Assembly (NCBI GenBank): GCA_031289235.1
Contig: JAITPU010000063.1
Coordinates: 1 to 21,624 of the forward strand
Reading direction: 5' to 3'
DNA from: Eubacteriales Family XIII. Incertae Sedis bacterium
GTDB lineage: Bacteria; Bacillota; Clostridia; Peptostreptococcales; Anaerovoracaceae
DNA: 21,624 nucleotides
Part shown: positions 6,861-15,947 of the stretch, piece after piece
Layout: each line of letters begins with the position of its first letter
Numbering within the stretch: the first letter of the stretch is position 1
Position numbers and translations under genes: made by a program
Notes under the pieces: generated by a model
Database searches by the model: none
What the model saw: only the letters and a program-made list of their open reading frames with translations
What the model was told of the DNA's origin: nothing

Positions 6861-8324
6861 TCATTTGTCGGGAAACCAGTAATAAGGCGTTAAAAGTATA
6901 ATTATAGTGAATAATTCAAGTCTGCCGGCGATCATGAGCAGAGAGAGGAACAGCCGCGAGAAAGGGGAGAAAACGATGAAGGGTTCCCCCGCGGCCACGC
7001 TTCCGAAGCCGATGCCGGTATTGGAAACAGCCGCCGCCGCCGCGCTGACGGTGGTCAGAAGATCCTGATTGTCAAGGGCTAAGATCAGCGAACCGATAAA
7101 AAACACCATCGTATACGCGGCTATAAACACCGTGATATTCGACACGTTTTCAGACGACAGCAGCTTGCCGCCAATTTTGACAGGCACGACGGCCCGCGGA
7201 TGCAGCTGCCTGAAAAAGTTCCGGCGGATCAAACTGCACATGACGGCGACGCGGATCACTTTGATGCCTCCGGCGGCGGAAGCGGAGCAGCCTCCTACGA
7301 AAAGCAGCGTAAAAAGTATCCATTGGCAGAAGGCTGGCCAAATGCTGTAATCGGCGCCTACATATCCAGATGTTGACATAAAAGAAATAACATGGAAAAA
7401 ACCCTGCCCCAAGGCCGCGGGCGCGGATTCGTAGGTTCCGGAAACGACGAGCACGATGGCAATCAGGAACGCCGAGACGAACATGATGAGGAGAAAAGCG
7501 CGCAGTTCCGGTTCTTTGAACAATTCCTTCCAGCGGCGGTGCAGCAAATCGTTGTAATTGGCAAAATTTATGGACGCGAGAAGGCAAAACAAGCTTATGA
7601 CAACTTCGACGAAAACGCTGTTAAACGAGGTTATGCCGCCGGCGTAATTGGAAAGCCCGCCCGTTCCCATGCTGCTGAAAGTATGGATGATCGCGTCGAA
7701 AAGATTCATCTTGCCGAGGGAAAGCAGAATCAGCTCGACTACGGAGAGCGAAATGTAGATCAGATAGAGGATTTTTGCGTTGTCCGAAATCTTTGTGGTG
7801 ATTTTGTCAAGCGTCGGCCCCGGCGTTTCGGCTTTGACGATGTTTTGGGCGCTGATGCCGAGAGCGGGGAATATGGATATGACGAACACGAGAATACCCA
7901 TGCCGCCAAGCCAATGAGAGAAGGAACGCCAGAAAAGCAAACCCTTCGGAATCAAATACAGGTTTTCAATCAGGGTCGCGCCCGTAGTGCTGAAGCCGGA
8001 GGCGGATTCAAAAAAGGCGTCTATAAACGAGGGCAGGACGCCGGAAAATATGTAAGGCGCAGTGCCGAGAGCGGACGCGAGAAGCCAGCACAGGCTTACT
8101 ACCAAAATGCCGTCGCGCGTGCGCAGCGAGGTGTTCAGAGGTTTGACAAAGCAAACCGTCGCGGCGCCGACCGGCAGCATGGCGCCGGCGGCAAGGGCGA
8201 AAGCCCTTGCCGTTTCGTATTCCCGAAAAAGCAGAGAAACGATCAGGGGCGGGATCATTGCGGCGCCGATGATCAGGATGATCATACCCGCGATCTTTAC
8301 TATCATGCGAAAATTAAAGTCCAA
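6861..8324 (-). CDS. trkH: Trk-type potassium uptake protein, membrane subunit TrkH
   Basis: This 487-residue integral membrane protein forms the potassium-conducting pore of the Trk/Ktr uptake system in the cytoplasmic membrane. The four pore-loop signatures of the TrkH/KtrB family are visible in order: SASGFSTTGAT, FSSMGTGGLS, SFMSTSGYVGAD and AVSNTGIGFGS, set among many hydrophobic helices. Length is normal for TrkH. The start is a TTG preceded by AAGGAA at a proper distance; the next in-frame ATG is only six codons in. It lies 18 bases after trkA on the same strand, the usual regulatory-subunit/pore pair of one operon. No clear terminator follows. Confidence 0.95.
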   Translation of the reverse strand: MDFNFRMIVKIAGMIILIIGAAMIPPLIVSLLFREYETARAFALAAGAMLPVGAATVCFVKPLNTSLRTRDGILVVSLCWLLASALGTAPYIFSGVLPSFIDAFFESASGFSTTGATLIENLYLIPKGLLFWRSFSHWLGGMGILVFVISIFPALGISAQNIVKAETPGPTLDKITTKISDNAKILYLIYISLSVVELILLSLGKMNLFDAIIHTFSSMGTGGLSNYAGGITSFNSVFVEVVISLFCLLASINFANYNDLLHRRWKELFKEPELRAFLLIMFVSAFLIAIVLVVSGTYESAPAALGQGFFHVISFMSTSGYVGADYSIWPAFCQWILFTLLFVGGCSASAAGGIKVIRVAVMCSLIRRNFFRQLHPRAVVPVKIGGKLLSSENVSNITVFIAAYTMVFFIGSLILALDNQDLLTTVSAAAAAVSNTGIGFGSVAAGEPFIVFSPFSRLFLSLLMIAGRLELFTIIILLTPYYWFPDK

Positions 8325-8342
8325 GCCGGATTCCTTTTTTTC

Positions 8343-9707
8343 TTATCCGAACAGACCGCCCCGCCTGTCGCGCAACAATTTTTCCAAATCCGGCGCGCCG
8401 GCGAGCAGGCTGAAAATTACGACCCGGTCGCCCTCTTTTATCTCTGTGGCGCCGTCGGGAATGATCACTTCCCTGCCGCGGTGGATCGCCGCGATTATCA
8501 CTCCGTCGGGAAGTTCAAGCCGGGCGAGGGGTCTGTTCACAAACATCATGCGGTCATCGACGATGACTTCGATGATCTCAGCCTGACCCTGAATGATCTG
8601 CGAGTAGATCACGCGGTCGGAACCCTGAATATACCTGAGCACGTGGCTGGCGGAAATATTCAGGGGATTCAGCGCCATGTCGACGCCCATACAGCCGATC
8701 AGACCGGCGTAGCTCTCGCGGCTGATTTTCGCGATCACATCTTCTATTTCATGCTGTTTCGCAAGCAGCGCCAGCAGCAGGTTCTCTTCGTCATAGTCCG
8801 TCGCGGCGACGAAGGCGTCCATCTCATCGAAATTTTCTTCCTCCAAAAGTTTCGGATCAGTGGCGTCGCCGTGAAGCACCAGCACATCGTCAAGGTTTGC
8901 CGAAAGATATTGGCAGCGCCGTTTGTCGGCCTCTATGATTTTAACCGACGCGCCGTATTCGGAAAGCAGCTTGGCCAGATAAAGCCCCGTCTTCCCGCCG
9001 CCCGCGATCATGACCCGCTGCAGATCGGTGTACTTCCCCTTTTCAAAGACTTTTTCGCCGAGCCGCGCGATCAGATTCTTCTCTCCGGCTACATACAGCA
9101 CATCCTCCGCCGCGATCTGCATTTCGCCGTGGGATATTATGATCCTGCCGTTTCTGGAAACGGCGGCCACGAGAATATTTCCCAGAAGTTTCGGCGCTTC
9201 CGCTACAGTCCGGCCGATGAGTTCGGGGAATTTATCCGAAGCAAATTCCAGAAGGGCGATCTTGCCCGTCGAAAAAATGCTGTTGTTCAGCGCGTACTTT
9301 TCAACCAAATATTTGTAAATTTCCCTTGTAATGGCAAAATCCGGGCTTACGATGTAGTCAATACCGAACATGCGTTTGATAAAGTCCAGTTGACGCATAT
9401 GTTCCGGATCTCTGACTCTGGCGATAACTCTGCCGCAGCCGAGCTTTTTTGCGAACGACGCGATGAGGATGTTCTTCTCATCGCTGTCCGTGGTGGCAAG
9501 CAGGCAGTCGAAAGTCTTGATATTGATTTCACTCAGCAGGGAAATTTGCTTCGCGTTTCCGGGCGCCGTCATGATATCCATGTCCGCGCTGAGTTCTTGA
9601 AGGGTTTCCTCGTCTTTGTCTATGACAGTGACCGAATGGCCCCCGCCCAGCAGCGCCTCGGTGATTTTGACGCCGAGTTTCCCGGCGCCGGCGACTGCTA
9701 TCTTCAT
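8343..9707 (-). CDS. trkA: Trk system potassium uptake protein TrkA (two RCK domains)
   Basis: This is the cytoplasmic nucleotide-binding subunit that gates TrkH. It has two tandem units, each a Rossmann (TrkA_N) and a TrkA_C domain: nucleotide-binding loops KIAVAGAGKLG (residues 2-12) and VMIAGGGKTGLYLAK (about 230-244), with TrkA_C domains at about 135-215 and 365-445. Length is 454, close to the 458 of E. coli TrkA. The frame is open up to a TTG at 9749, but the ATG at 9707 gives the canonical start MKIAVAGAG, and the longer version has no ribosome binding site. The upstream GGAC is weak. A very long antisense frame runs across trkA and trkH on the plus strand; it is considered a shadow. 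Confidence 0.94.
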   Translation of the reverse strand: MKIAVAGAGKLGVKITEALLGGGHSVTVIDKDEETLQELSADMDIMTAPGNAKQISLLSEINIKTFDCLLATTDSDEKNILIASFAKKLGCGRVIARVRDPEHMRQLDFIKRMFGIDYIVSPDFAITREIYKYLVEKYALNNSIFSTGKIALLEFASDKFPELIGRTVAEAPKLLGNILVAAVSRNGRIIISHGEMQIAAEDVLYVAGEKNLIARLGEKVFEKGKYTDLQRVMIAGGGKTGLYLAKLLSEYGASVKIIEADKRRCQYLSANLDDVLVLHGDATDPKLLEEENFDEMDAFVAATDYDEENLLLALLAKQHEIEDVIAKISRESYAGLIGCMGVDMALNPLNISASHVLRYIQGSDRVIYSQIIQGQAEIIEVIVDDRMMFVNRPLARLELPDGVIIAAIHRGREVIIPDGATEIKEGDRVVIFSLLAGAPDLEKLLRDRRGGLFG

Positions 9708-9788
9708 GATGATTGTCCGTACTGCATAATAATTTTCCGCTTCCCGCAATGATCAGGCGCGTTTGACGCGTCGGCGAATTATTTTAAC

Positions 9789-9817
9789 ATTGTAATCACT
9801 ATTTATATCGAAAGCAA
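9789..9817 (-). promoter_or_regulatory. Probable promoter of trkA-trkH
   Basis: On the minus strand, TTGCTT (9812-9817) and TACAAT (9789-9794) have a 17-base spacer, about 80 bases before the trkA ATG. The -35 box is weak. Confidence 0.4.
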
Positions 9818-9908
9818 GCAAAACATGAAAAACAAAGGACGGCGGTCCCCGCCGATGTTTGAATAGCGACAAGCTTTCCAAGCCGCGTAATTTTTATTGA
9901 GAAATTGA

Positions 9909-9937
9909 TTGACATATATTTTCATAAATGGTAATAT
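9909..9937 (+). promoter_or_regulatory. Sigma-A promoter of the yraN-comM-dprA-topA-hslVU cluster
   Basis: A perfect TTGACA (9909-9914) is followed after 17 bases by TAATAT (9932-9937). A second -10-like TATAAT lies at 9944-9949. The leader to the yraN GTG is about 100 bases. A small GC-rich hairpin (CGGCGG with CCGCCG, near 9840-9855) lies upstream of the promoter. Confidence 0.7.
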
Positions 9938-10041
9938 ATGAGATATAATATATATTGCATACAGCCGGGTCTGCCGTATCGCCTCAATGATTGACCGACG
10001 GGGCAACGACCGACCGGCGGGGCGAAGGGAAAGGAAGGCGC

Positions 10042-10398
10042 GTGAAGCTCGGAGCGTGGGGAGAAATGAGAGCGGCGCTTTATCTGGAGAAACACGGCTT
10101 TACCGTTTTAGAGCGGAATTACCGCTGCAGGGTTGGCGAAATCGACATCATAGCGCTGAAAGGAAAAGTTTTGACCTTCGTAGAGGTAAAAACGAGAAGC
10201 GATTTCAGGTTGGCGCTGCCCTGCGAATCGGTGACGGAAGAAAAACGGCGGCGCATACAAAAGGCCGCGGACAGCTATATCATGGAAAGCGCGCGCGCGG
10301 ACGGAACGAGGGAAACGATCGGCTTTCGTTTCGACGTCATAGAAATTCTGGTTTTGAACGAAAAAACATGGCTGCGCCATATGACAGACGCTTTTTAA
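10042..10398 (+). CDS. yraN: YraN/UPF0102 family putative endonuclease-like protein
   Basis: UPF0102 proteins are small relatives of Holliday-junction resolvases with a PD-(D/E)xK nuclease fold; their exact role is not settled. The family pattern is clear: LGAWGEMRAALYLEKHGF, ERNYRCRVGEIDIIA and FVEVKTRS carry the candidate metal-binding Glu/Asp and Lys. A track of basic residues (EEKRRRIQKAA) follows. The frame is open up to a TTG at 9991, but that has no ribosome binding site. The GTG at 10042 has AAGGAA five bases upstream and gives the usual 118-residue length. It is the first gene of the cluster; many Bacillota place it next to comM and dprA, as here. Confidence 0.88.
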   Translation: MKLGAWGEMRAALYLEKHGFTVLERNYRCRVGEIDIIALKGKVLTFVEVKTRSDFRLALPCESVTEEKRRRIQKAADSYIMESARADGTRETIGFRFDVIEILVLNEKTWLRHMTDAF

Positions 10399-10426
10399 AA
10401 ACTCCCCGGCGCAATCGTACACCGCG

Positions 10427-10591
10427 CATTATATTGCGTATTATATATAATGTAATGTAAAGAAAAACGATGCCCATGAGACGGGGCTGTTACTATTCAA
10501 AGCCATGTTTTGCCGGCGCGGGGCTTCAGCGGGATTGAGGTTTAATTTTATTGCTTCGCCAATTATCGCTCCGACAATTAAACATCGGAGC
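10427..10591 (+). other. Gap before comM with two inverted repeats
   Basis: Between yraN and comM (243 bases) I find an AT-rich inverted repeat, CATTATAT (10427-10434) with ATATAATG (10445-10452), and a GC-richer hairpin, GCTCCGA (10568-10574) with TCGGAGC (10585-10591) and a 10-base loop. Neither ends in a T tract. No convincing promoter for comM is seen, so comM probably depends on read-through from the promoter at 9909. Confidence 0.45.
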
Positions 10592-10641
10592 CGCAATAAA
10601 TATCTGCTTGACGGAACAATAACTCGAAAGTGAGGTGTAGG

Positions 10642-12147
10642 ATGACTGCTCAGGTGATGTCCGCGGGACTGGCGGGCATGGCAGGTTTTGACGTCCTGGT
10701 GGAAACGAGCGTTACCAACGGTTTGCCCGCATTTGCGATCGTTGGGCTGCCGGACAGTTCCGTGCAGGAATCGCGGGAACGCGTGAGAGCCGTAATCAAA
10801 AACATCGGACTCGCGTTTCCCGCCCGAAGAATATTGGTCAATCTCGCGCCGGCCGACACGAGAAAGGAAGGCCCCATTTACGATTTGCCCATAGCCCTCG
10901 GCGTGCTGATCGTGAGCGGCCAGCTTGAACCTGTGCCGGACAGCGTGACTTTTATAGGAGAACTCTCCCTCGACGGGCGTCTGCGCCCCGTGACAGGAAC
11001 GCTTCCCATGGCGCTCTCCGCTTACAATTCCGGCGCGAAAGGAATTTTTGTCCCCAAAGACAGCGCGGACGAGGCGTCGCTTGTGGATGGGCTGGCGGTG
11101 TATCCCGCGGGGCATATAACGGAAATACTCGCGCATCTTCGCGGCGAAGCGGAAATCACGCCTTACATCGTTCACGACGTGAAACCGGAAGACGTAATAT
11201 ACCCTGACTTTTCCGAGGTACAGGGGCAGGAAGCCATCCGGCGCTCCATAGAGGTCGCCGTCAGCGGTTCTCACAATATCCTGCTGAACGGCCCGGCCGG
11301 AAGCGGAAAGAGCATGATGGCAAAACGCGTTCCTTCGATCCTCCCGCCGATGACGAAGGCCGAGATGATAGAAGCTACCGCCGTCCATTCCGTCGCGGGA
11401 ATGACAAGCAAAAGCAATCCCCTGCTGCGCCGCAGGCCTTTTCGCTCTCCGCACCACACCATCTCCGCCTCCGGCCTGGCGGGAGGCGGCAGAGTGCCGA
11501 AACCCGGGGAAATGAGCCTCGCGCATAACGGCGTGCTTTTTCTGGATGAATTTCCTGAATTTCACAGGGACGCATTGGAAAGCCTGCGCCAGCCGATGGA
11601 AGACGGCCGCGTGACGATCACAAGGGCGGGCGGCGCCTTCACCTTTCCCTCGGGCTTCATGCTCGTGTGCGCTATGAATCCGTGTAAATGCGGATGGTAC
11701 GGACATCCGAGCGGGAAATGCGTCTGCAGCGAGGATGCCGTGAGGAATTACCTGAAGAGAATATCCGGGCCGATATTGGATCGCATCGACATTTTCATCG
11801 GCGTTCCGTCGGTAAAATACGCTGAACTGACGTCAAAAACCGAAAACGAATCTTCCGCGGAAATCAGAAAAAGAGTCGTGTCCGCGAGAAACAGGCAGAC
11901 AAAAAGACAGGGCGCGCCAAACGCGCGGCTTTCGACCGCGCAAATAAAAACCTATTGCCGGATCGACAAGGAGGGCGACCGGCTTATGCGCATGGCTTAT
12001 GATAAGTTAGGCCTGTCGGCGAGGGCGTATGACAAAATCCTGAGGGTCGCCAGGACGATCGCGGATCTGGCGGACAGCGACCAGATCAGACATGAGCATC
12101 TGGCCGAAGCGATCCAGTACAGAAACTCCGGCATGTTGGAAATCTAA
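10642..12147 (+). CDS. comM: ComM-type YifB AAA+ ATPase (magnesium chelatase-like)
   Basis: ComM in naturally competent bacteria is a hexameric helicase that promotes branch migration during recombination of imported DNA. The 501-residue protein has the ChlI-like N-terminal domain (VETSVTNGLPAFAIVGLPD near the start), an AAA+ core with Walker A GPAGSGKS (217-224) and Walker B LFLDEFPEF, the Cys-containing MNPCKCGWYGHP segment, then PILDRIDIFIGVPSV, and a C-terminal Mg-chelatase domain (about 405-500). Length is typical. A GTG at 10630 is possible, but the ATG at 10642 follows GAGGTG and matches the family N-terminus. Its position directly upstream of dprA supports a role in DNA processing. 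The old name magnesium chelatase reflects homology only; no other chelatase gene is present. Confidence 0.93.
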   Translation: MTAQVMSAGLAGMAGFDVLVETSVTNGLPAFAIVGLPDSSVQESRERVRAVIKNIGLAFPARRILVNLAPADTRKEGPIYDLPIALGVLIVSGQLEPVPDSVTFIGELSLDGRLRPVTGTLPMALSAYNSGAKGIFVPKDSADEASLVDGLAVYPAGHITEILAHLRGEAEITPYIVHDVKPEDVIYPDFSEVQGQEAIRRSIEVAVSGSHNILLNGPAGSGKSMMAKRVPSILPPMTKAEMIEATAVHSVAGMTSKSNPLLRRRPFRSPHHTISASGLAGGGRVPKPGEMSLAHNGVLFLDEFPEFHRDALESLRQPMEDGRVTITRAGGAFTFPSGFMLVCAMNPCKCGWYGHPSGKCVCSEDAVRNYLKRISGPILDRIDIFIGVPSVKYAELTSKTENESSAEIRKRVVSARNRQTKRQGAPNARLSTAQIKTYCRIDKEGDRLMRMAYDKLGLSARAYDKILRVARTIADLADSDQIRHEHLAEAIQYRNSGMLEI

Positions 12148-12192
12148 CTGGAAATTTAAGCAAAAATTTCCCAAAAATAGGCGGATATGGTT

Positions 12193-13062
12193 ATGGAAAT
12201 TGAAAAAAATGTGCGTCGGGTGGATATAGACTGCGGCGATTACCCGCCGCTGCTGAAAGAGATTCCGGATCCGCCGAAACAGCTTTATTATCGCGGCGAC
12301 CTTTCCATCGCGAGCGAGATCGCGGTTGCGGTGGTGGGCGCGAGGAAGGCCAGCGAATACGGTAAATGGGTCTCGTTTCATCTGTCCAGGACCCTCGCCG
12401 AACACGGCGCCGTCGTGGTCAGCGGCATGGCGGCGGGCGTTGATTCCTGCGCGCATAAAGGCGCGTTGGCGGCTAAAGGAAAGACCATAGCCGTCTTAGG
12501 CTGCGGCGTGGATATCTGCTATCCCGCGTCCAACCGGAAACTGATGGCGGAAATCATCGAAAACGGCCTTGTCGTTTCCGAATATCCTCCGGGCACGGGC
12601 GCGCGGGCCTACGCCTTCCCGCTCAGGAACCGCATTATAAGCGGACTTTCCGTCGGGACCGTGGTGGCGGAAGCCGGAAACCGCAGCGGCTCGCTGATCA
12701 CCGCGGAGCGGGCGGCGGAACAGGGACGCTGCGTATACGCCGTGCCGGGAAATATAAACATTCCTTCCAGCATCGGCTGCAACAAGCTCATCCAGGACGG
12801 CGCGACGCCTATCGCCTTTCTCGACGACGTGGTTTCAGATCTGAAGCTGCGCTGCGAATCCACAAACGACAGGCGCGTACAGGCTTTGGGGGAAGATGAA
12901 CGCGCGTTGTACGAAGCTGTGCGGCTGGGAGGCGAGGTGAGCATGGACGAACTGTGCGAAATTCTTAAAAAAACTCCCCAATACGTATGCGGTCTCGTGA
13001 CGGTTTTGGAAATGAAGGGTGTACTGTATTCGGCGATAGGGAAAGTTTTTGTTGCAAAGTAA
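12193..13062 (+). CDS. dprA: DNA-processing protein DprA
   Basis: DprA binds single-stranded DNA and loads RecA on incoming DNA. The 289-residue protein has the Rossmann-like DprA core: VAVVGARKASEYG, VVSGMAAGVDSCAHKGAL, VLGCGVDICYP, AFPLRNRIISGLS and AGNRSGSLITAERAAEQGR. It ends in the winged-helix DprA_WH domain (about 225-289). It lacks the N-terminal helix-hairpin-helix/SAM-like domain found in many longer DprA proteins; the upstream gap is too short to hold it. The common SGxARGID motif is SGMAAGVD here, with Ala in place of Arg. Two ATGs occur at 12187 and 12193; the second is better spaced from AGGCGG. It follows comM by about 45 bases. Confidence 0.93.
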   Translation: MEIEKNVRRVDIDCGDYPPLLKEIPDPPKQLYYRGDLSIASEIAVAVVGARKASEYGKWVSFHLSRTLAEHGAVVVSGMAAGVDSCAHKGALAAKGKTIAVLGCGVDICYPASNRKLMAEIIENGLVVSEYPPGTGARAYAFPLRNRIISGLSVGTVVAEAGNRSGSLITAERAAEQGRCVYAVPGNINIPSSIGCNKLIQDGATPIAFLDDVVSDLKLRCESTNDRRVQALGEDERALYEAVRLGGEVSMDELCEILKKTPQYVCGLVTVLEMKGVLYSAIGKVFVAK

Positions 13063-13269
13063 CGCCTTTAGAAATATAATCTGATAAAACGGCGGCTGGA
13101 ACAATCCAGAAGCATCACTTAGGTAGTGGCGCGACGGTCTTTTTACGCCGCGCCGCGCGTCGAAAAGCGTTGATATCACCGGTATCGCCGGAGTATTTCC
13201 GCAGAAACGAACTTCGCTTACGCGCGCCGCGTGAAAGATCAAAAAACGTCGGATAAGGAAAATATACAT

Positions 13270-15366
13270 ATGAGCAATATTACGAAATCGCTGGTGATAG
13301 TGGAATCCCCGTCAAAAGCGAAAACTATCGGCAAATTTCTGGGAAGCAAATATAAGGTGATCGCTTCGGTGGGCCATGTGCGGGATCTGCCGAAAAGCAA
13401 GCTTGGAGTCGACATCTCGAACAATTTCGAGCCGGAATACATCTCAATAAGAGGCAAGGGGGATGTGATCAAGTCAATGCGCAAAGAAGCGAAATCCGCG
13501 GCTCAAATCTACCTCGCCACCGACCCGGACAGGGAAGGCGAAGCTATTTCCTGGCATATCGCTTATCTCCTTGGCATCAGCGACGAAGACCCATGCCGCA
13601 TCGTTTTCAACGAAATCACGAAGGACGCGATCAAAAACGCCGTGAAACAACCGCGCCCCATCGACAAAAAATTGGTGGACGCGCAGCAGGCGAGACGGGT
13701 GCTGGACAGGCTGGTAGGCTACCAGATAAGCCCGCTGCTCTGGAGAAAAATCCGGAGGGGCCTGAGCGCCGGCCGCGTACAGTCGGCGGCGCTGAAGATA
13801 ATATGCGACAGAGAAAAAGAAATTTCTAAATTTATACCTAAGGAATACTGGACTATCTCGGCGGTCCTTTCGCCGGAAGACAAGGGAGGCAAAGCAAAAA
13901 ACAGCCTGACGGGCAGGAACCAGTTCACGGCGAAGCTGACGGAATATAAAGGCAAAAAGATCACGGTTGAGAACGGCGAGACGGCGAAAAAAATCCTTTC
14001 TGAATTGCGCGCCGACGGGTTCAGGGTGAAATCCGCGGAGAAAAAAGAACGGTTCAGGAGGCCTTTCGCGCCGTTCACCACCAGCAGCCTGCAGCAGGAC
14101 GCGTCCGTAAAACTTAGCTTCTACACGAAAAAAGTCATGTACGTCGCGCAGCAGCTTTATGAAGGCGTTGAGATAAAGGGCAAGGGGACTATCGGGCTCG
14201 TTACATATATACGGACGGATTCCGTCCGCATTTCCGGCGAGGCGGAAGAGGCGGCGAAAACTTATATAACCGCGAATTTTCCGAAAGAATATTTGGGAAA
14301 CAACAAATACACAAACAGAAAAAAAGACATTCAGGACGCCCACGAGGCTATCAGACCCACCTATGTGGAATTGCATCCCGACACCATAAAAGAATCACTG
14401 ACGAAAGAACAGTACGCGCTGTACAGGCTGATCTGGTCCAGATTCGTGGCAAGCCGCATGTCCGCCGCTGTTTACGACAGCGTGAGCGTCGACATCGAAA
14501 ATGGGGATTATATATTTCACGCAACCGGATCGAGGCTGAAATTTGACGGATATCTGAGCGTTTACGACCCGGGCGGCGATAACGACGCGGGGAAAATGCC
14601 GCCGCTCATGGAAGCCGGCGACAGGCTGATCTTGATAGACCTTTTAAGCGCGCAGAACTTTACCCAGCCGCCTTCCCGCTTTACGGAGGCGAGCCTGGTA
14701 AAGGAGCTTGAGGAAAAAAACATCGGCAGGCCCAGCACTTATGTGCCTATCATAGCCACCATAACCGAGCGCAAATACATAAACAGGCTGCGAAAACAGC
14801 TTTTGCCTACGGAATTAGGCTTTCTCGTCACGGAACTCATGGAAAAATATTTCGGAGAGATTGTCGATACGGGATTTACCTCGGACATGGAGGACAGGCT
14901 GGACGATATAGAGGTGAAAAACGCCGACTGGAAAAAGATCGTGGACGATTTTTACGGAATTTTAAAAGACGAACTCAAGGTGGCTGATGAAGAGATCGAG
15001 AAAGTACAGCTCTCGGACGAGATCACAGATGAAATATGCGAAAAATGCGGCAAGAACATGGCGGTCAAACATGGCCGGTTCGGCGAATTTCTGGCGTGTA
15101 TAGGTTATCCGGAATGCAAGAACACCCGCCCTCTGATAAACAAGATAGATGTAAAATGCCCGCGTTGCGGCAATGATATCGTCATGCGCAAGAGCAAAAA
15201 AGGCAGGATTTTCTACGGCTGCGGCGGTTATCCGGAATGCAACCAGATTTACTGGAATAAACCGGTAAACAGGGCCTGCCCCCAATGCGGCGCCCTGATG
15301 GTGGAAAAACAGACAAAAAATGCGCAATACGTATGTTCCAACGGCGAGTGCGCTTATAAAGAATGA
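13270..15366 (+). CDS. topA: DNA topoisomerase I (type IA)
   Basis: This enzyme relaxes negatively supercoiled DNA by single-strand passage. The 698-residue protein has a Toprim domain starting at LVIVESPSKAKTIGKFLG with the metal-binding DPDREGE (85-91). The catalytic Tyr is in TYIRTDS (about residue 313). Also visible are RVLDRLVGYQISPLLW, GLSAGRVQSAALK and FTEASLVKELEEKNIGRPSTY. The C-terminus has three Cys4 zinc ribbons, beginning CEKCGKNM, CPRCGNDI and CPQCGALM. The frame extends up to a GTG at 13231, but the ATG at 13270 has AAGGAA 9 bases upstream and gives a family-like N-terminus. The 207-base gap after dprA contains only small hairpins (for example CTGG with CCAG, CACT with AGTG). 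In Bacillus trmFO and xerC follow topA; here hslV follows directly. Confidence 0.96.
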   Translation: MSNITKSLVIVESPSKAKTIGKFLGSKYKVIASVGHVRDLPKSKLGVDISNNFEPEYISIRGKGDVIKSMRKEAKSAAQIYLATDPDREGEAISWHIAYLLGISDEDPCRIVFNEITKDAIKNAVKQPRPIDKKLVDAQQARRVLDRLVGYQISPLLWRKIRRGLSAGRVQSAALKIICDREKEISKFIPKEYWTISAVLSPEDKGGKAKNSLTGRNQFTAKLTEYKGKKITVENGETAKKILSELRADGFRVKSAEKKERFRRPFAPFTTSSLQQDASVKLSFYTKKVMYVAQQLYEGVEIKGKGTIGLVTYIRTDSVRISGEAEEAAKTYITANFPKEYLGNNKYTNRKKDIQDAHEAIRPTYVELHPDTIKESLTKEQYALYRLIWSRFVASRMSAAVYDSVSVDIENGDYIFHATGSRLKFDGYLSVYDPGGDNDAGKMPPLMEAGDRLILIDLLSAQNFTQPPSRFTEASLVKELEEKNIGRPSTYVPIIATITERKYINRLRKQLLPTELGFLVTELMEKYFGEIVDTGFTSDMEDRLDDIEVKNADWKKIVDDFYGILKDELKVADEEIEKVQLSDEITDEICEKCGKNMAVKHGRFGEFLACIGYPECKNTRPLINKIDVKCPRCGNDIVMRKSKKGRIFYGCGGYPECNQIYWNKPVNRACPQCGALMVEKQTKNAQYVCSNGECAYKE

Positions 15367-15385
15367 AAGAACATCAGTTCTTTCA
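15364..15385 (+). other. Intercistronic stem-loop between topA and hslV
   Basis: Perfect 9-base arms TGAAAGAAC (15364-15372) and GTTCTTTCA (15377-15385) enclose a 4-base loop. The stem starts at the topA stop codon and ends 3 bases before the hslV ribosome binding site AAGGAG (15389-15394). There is no T tract after it, so it is not a normal terminator. It may affect mRNA stability or hslV translation. Confidence 0.65.
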
Positions 15386-15401
15386 GCTAAGGAGAATTTG
15401 A

Positions 15402-15947
15402 ATGGGTGAAATTACATTTCACGCCACGACTATTGTGGCGGTCAGAAGGAGCGCTGACGACGTTTGCATCGGAGGCGACGGGCAGGTTACGATGGGTGAA
15501 AAATCCATAATGAAACGGGCCGCGAAAAAAGTACGGAAAATATACAAGAATTCCGTGATCACCGGTTTCGCGGGTTCCGTGTCCGACGCGTTCGCCCTGA
15601 CGGAAAAATTCGAGAAAAAACTGGAAGAGCATTCCGGGAACCTGAAACGGGCGGCTGTCGCCCTTGCGCAGACTTGGCGTTCCGATAACGCCATGCGCCA
15701 TCTGGAAGCTCTGATGGTCGCCGCCGACAGCGAGTACCTGTTGCTGCTATCCGGAAACGGCGAAGTGATCGAACCGGACGAAAACTTTATCGCCATCGGT
15801 TCAGGCGGCAATTTCGCGTACGCCGCGGCCAACGCCCTGTTTAAACACACGGATATGACGGCTGAGGAAATCGTCAGGGAAGCGCTGAGCATCGCGGCTT
15901 CCATATGCGTCTACACGAATGACTGTATTTCTGTGGAAAAACTGTAA
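15402..15947 (+). CDS. hslV: HslV (ClpQ), proteolytic subunit of the HslUV protease
   Basis: HslV is the 20S-proteasome-like peptidase that degrades proteins unfolded by HslU. The 181-residue protein has the sequence HATTIVAVRR near its start; Thr9 is expected to become the N-terminal nucleophile after removal of the short leader. Further signatures are GGDGQVTMG, KKVRKIY, TGFAGSVSDAF and AIGSGGNFAYAAANAL, with ICVYTNDCI at the C-terminus. Length matches the family. AAGGAG lies 7 bases before the ATG. The gene is followed by hslU after about 160 bases. The nucleophile is Thr, as in E. coli HslV. Confidence 0.96.
   Translation: MGEITFHATTIVAVRRSADDVCIGGDGQVTMGEKSIMKRAAKKVRKIYKNSVITGFAGSVSDAFALTEKFEKKLEEHSGNLKRAAVALAQTWRSDNAMRHLEALMVAADSEYLLLLSGNGEVIEPDENFIAIGSGGNFAYAAANALFKHTDMTAEEIVREALSIAASICVYTNDCISVEKL

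Noticed and set aside
7392..9752. A 786-codon open frame on the plus strand across trkH and trkA
   Set aside because: It is fully antisense to two well-recognised genes. Its product is Arg/Gln/Gly/Asp-rich without any recognisable domain. It is best explained by codon bias opening the opposite frame.
9915..9931. CodY-like sequence in the promoter spacer of the yraN cluster
   Set aside because: Only 10 of 15 matches in a highly AT-rich spacer; too weak to report as a site.
789..10502. The 14-mer GTTACTATTCAAAG at 789-802 and again at 10489-10502
   Set aside because: About one shared 14-mer is expected by chance in a window of this size, and the flanks do not align, so no repeat family is claimed.
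10441..11706. A 421-codon minus-strand frame over comM
   Set aside because: Antisense to the clear ComM ATPase. The translation is rich in Arg and His with no family signature and no credible start context.
13474..14376. A 300-codon minus-strand frame within topA, and a similar 250-codon one at 16766-17518 within hslU
   Set aside because: Both are antisense to strongly conserved genes and show low-complexity Phe/Arg-rich translations.
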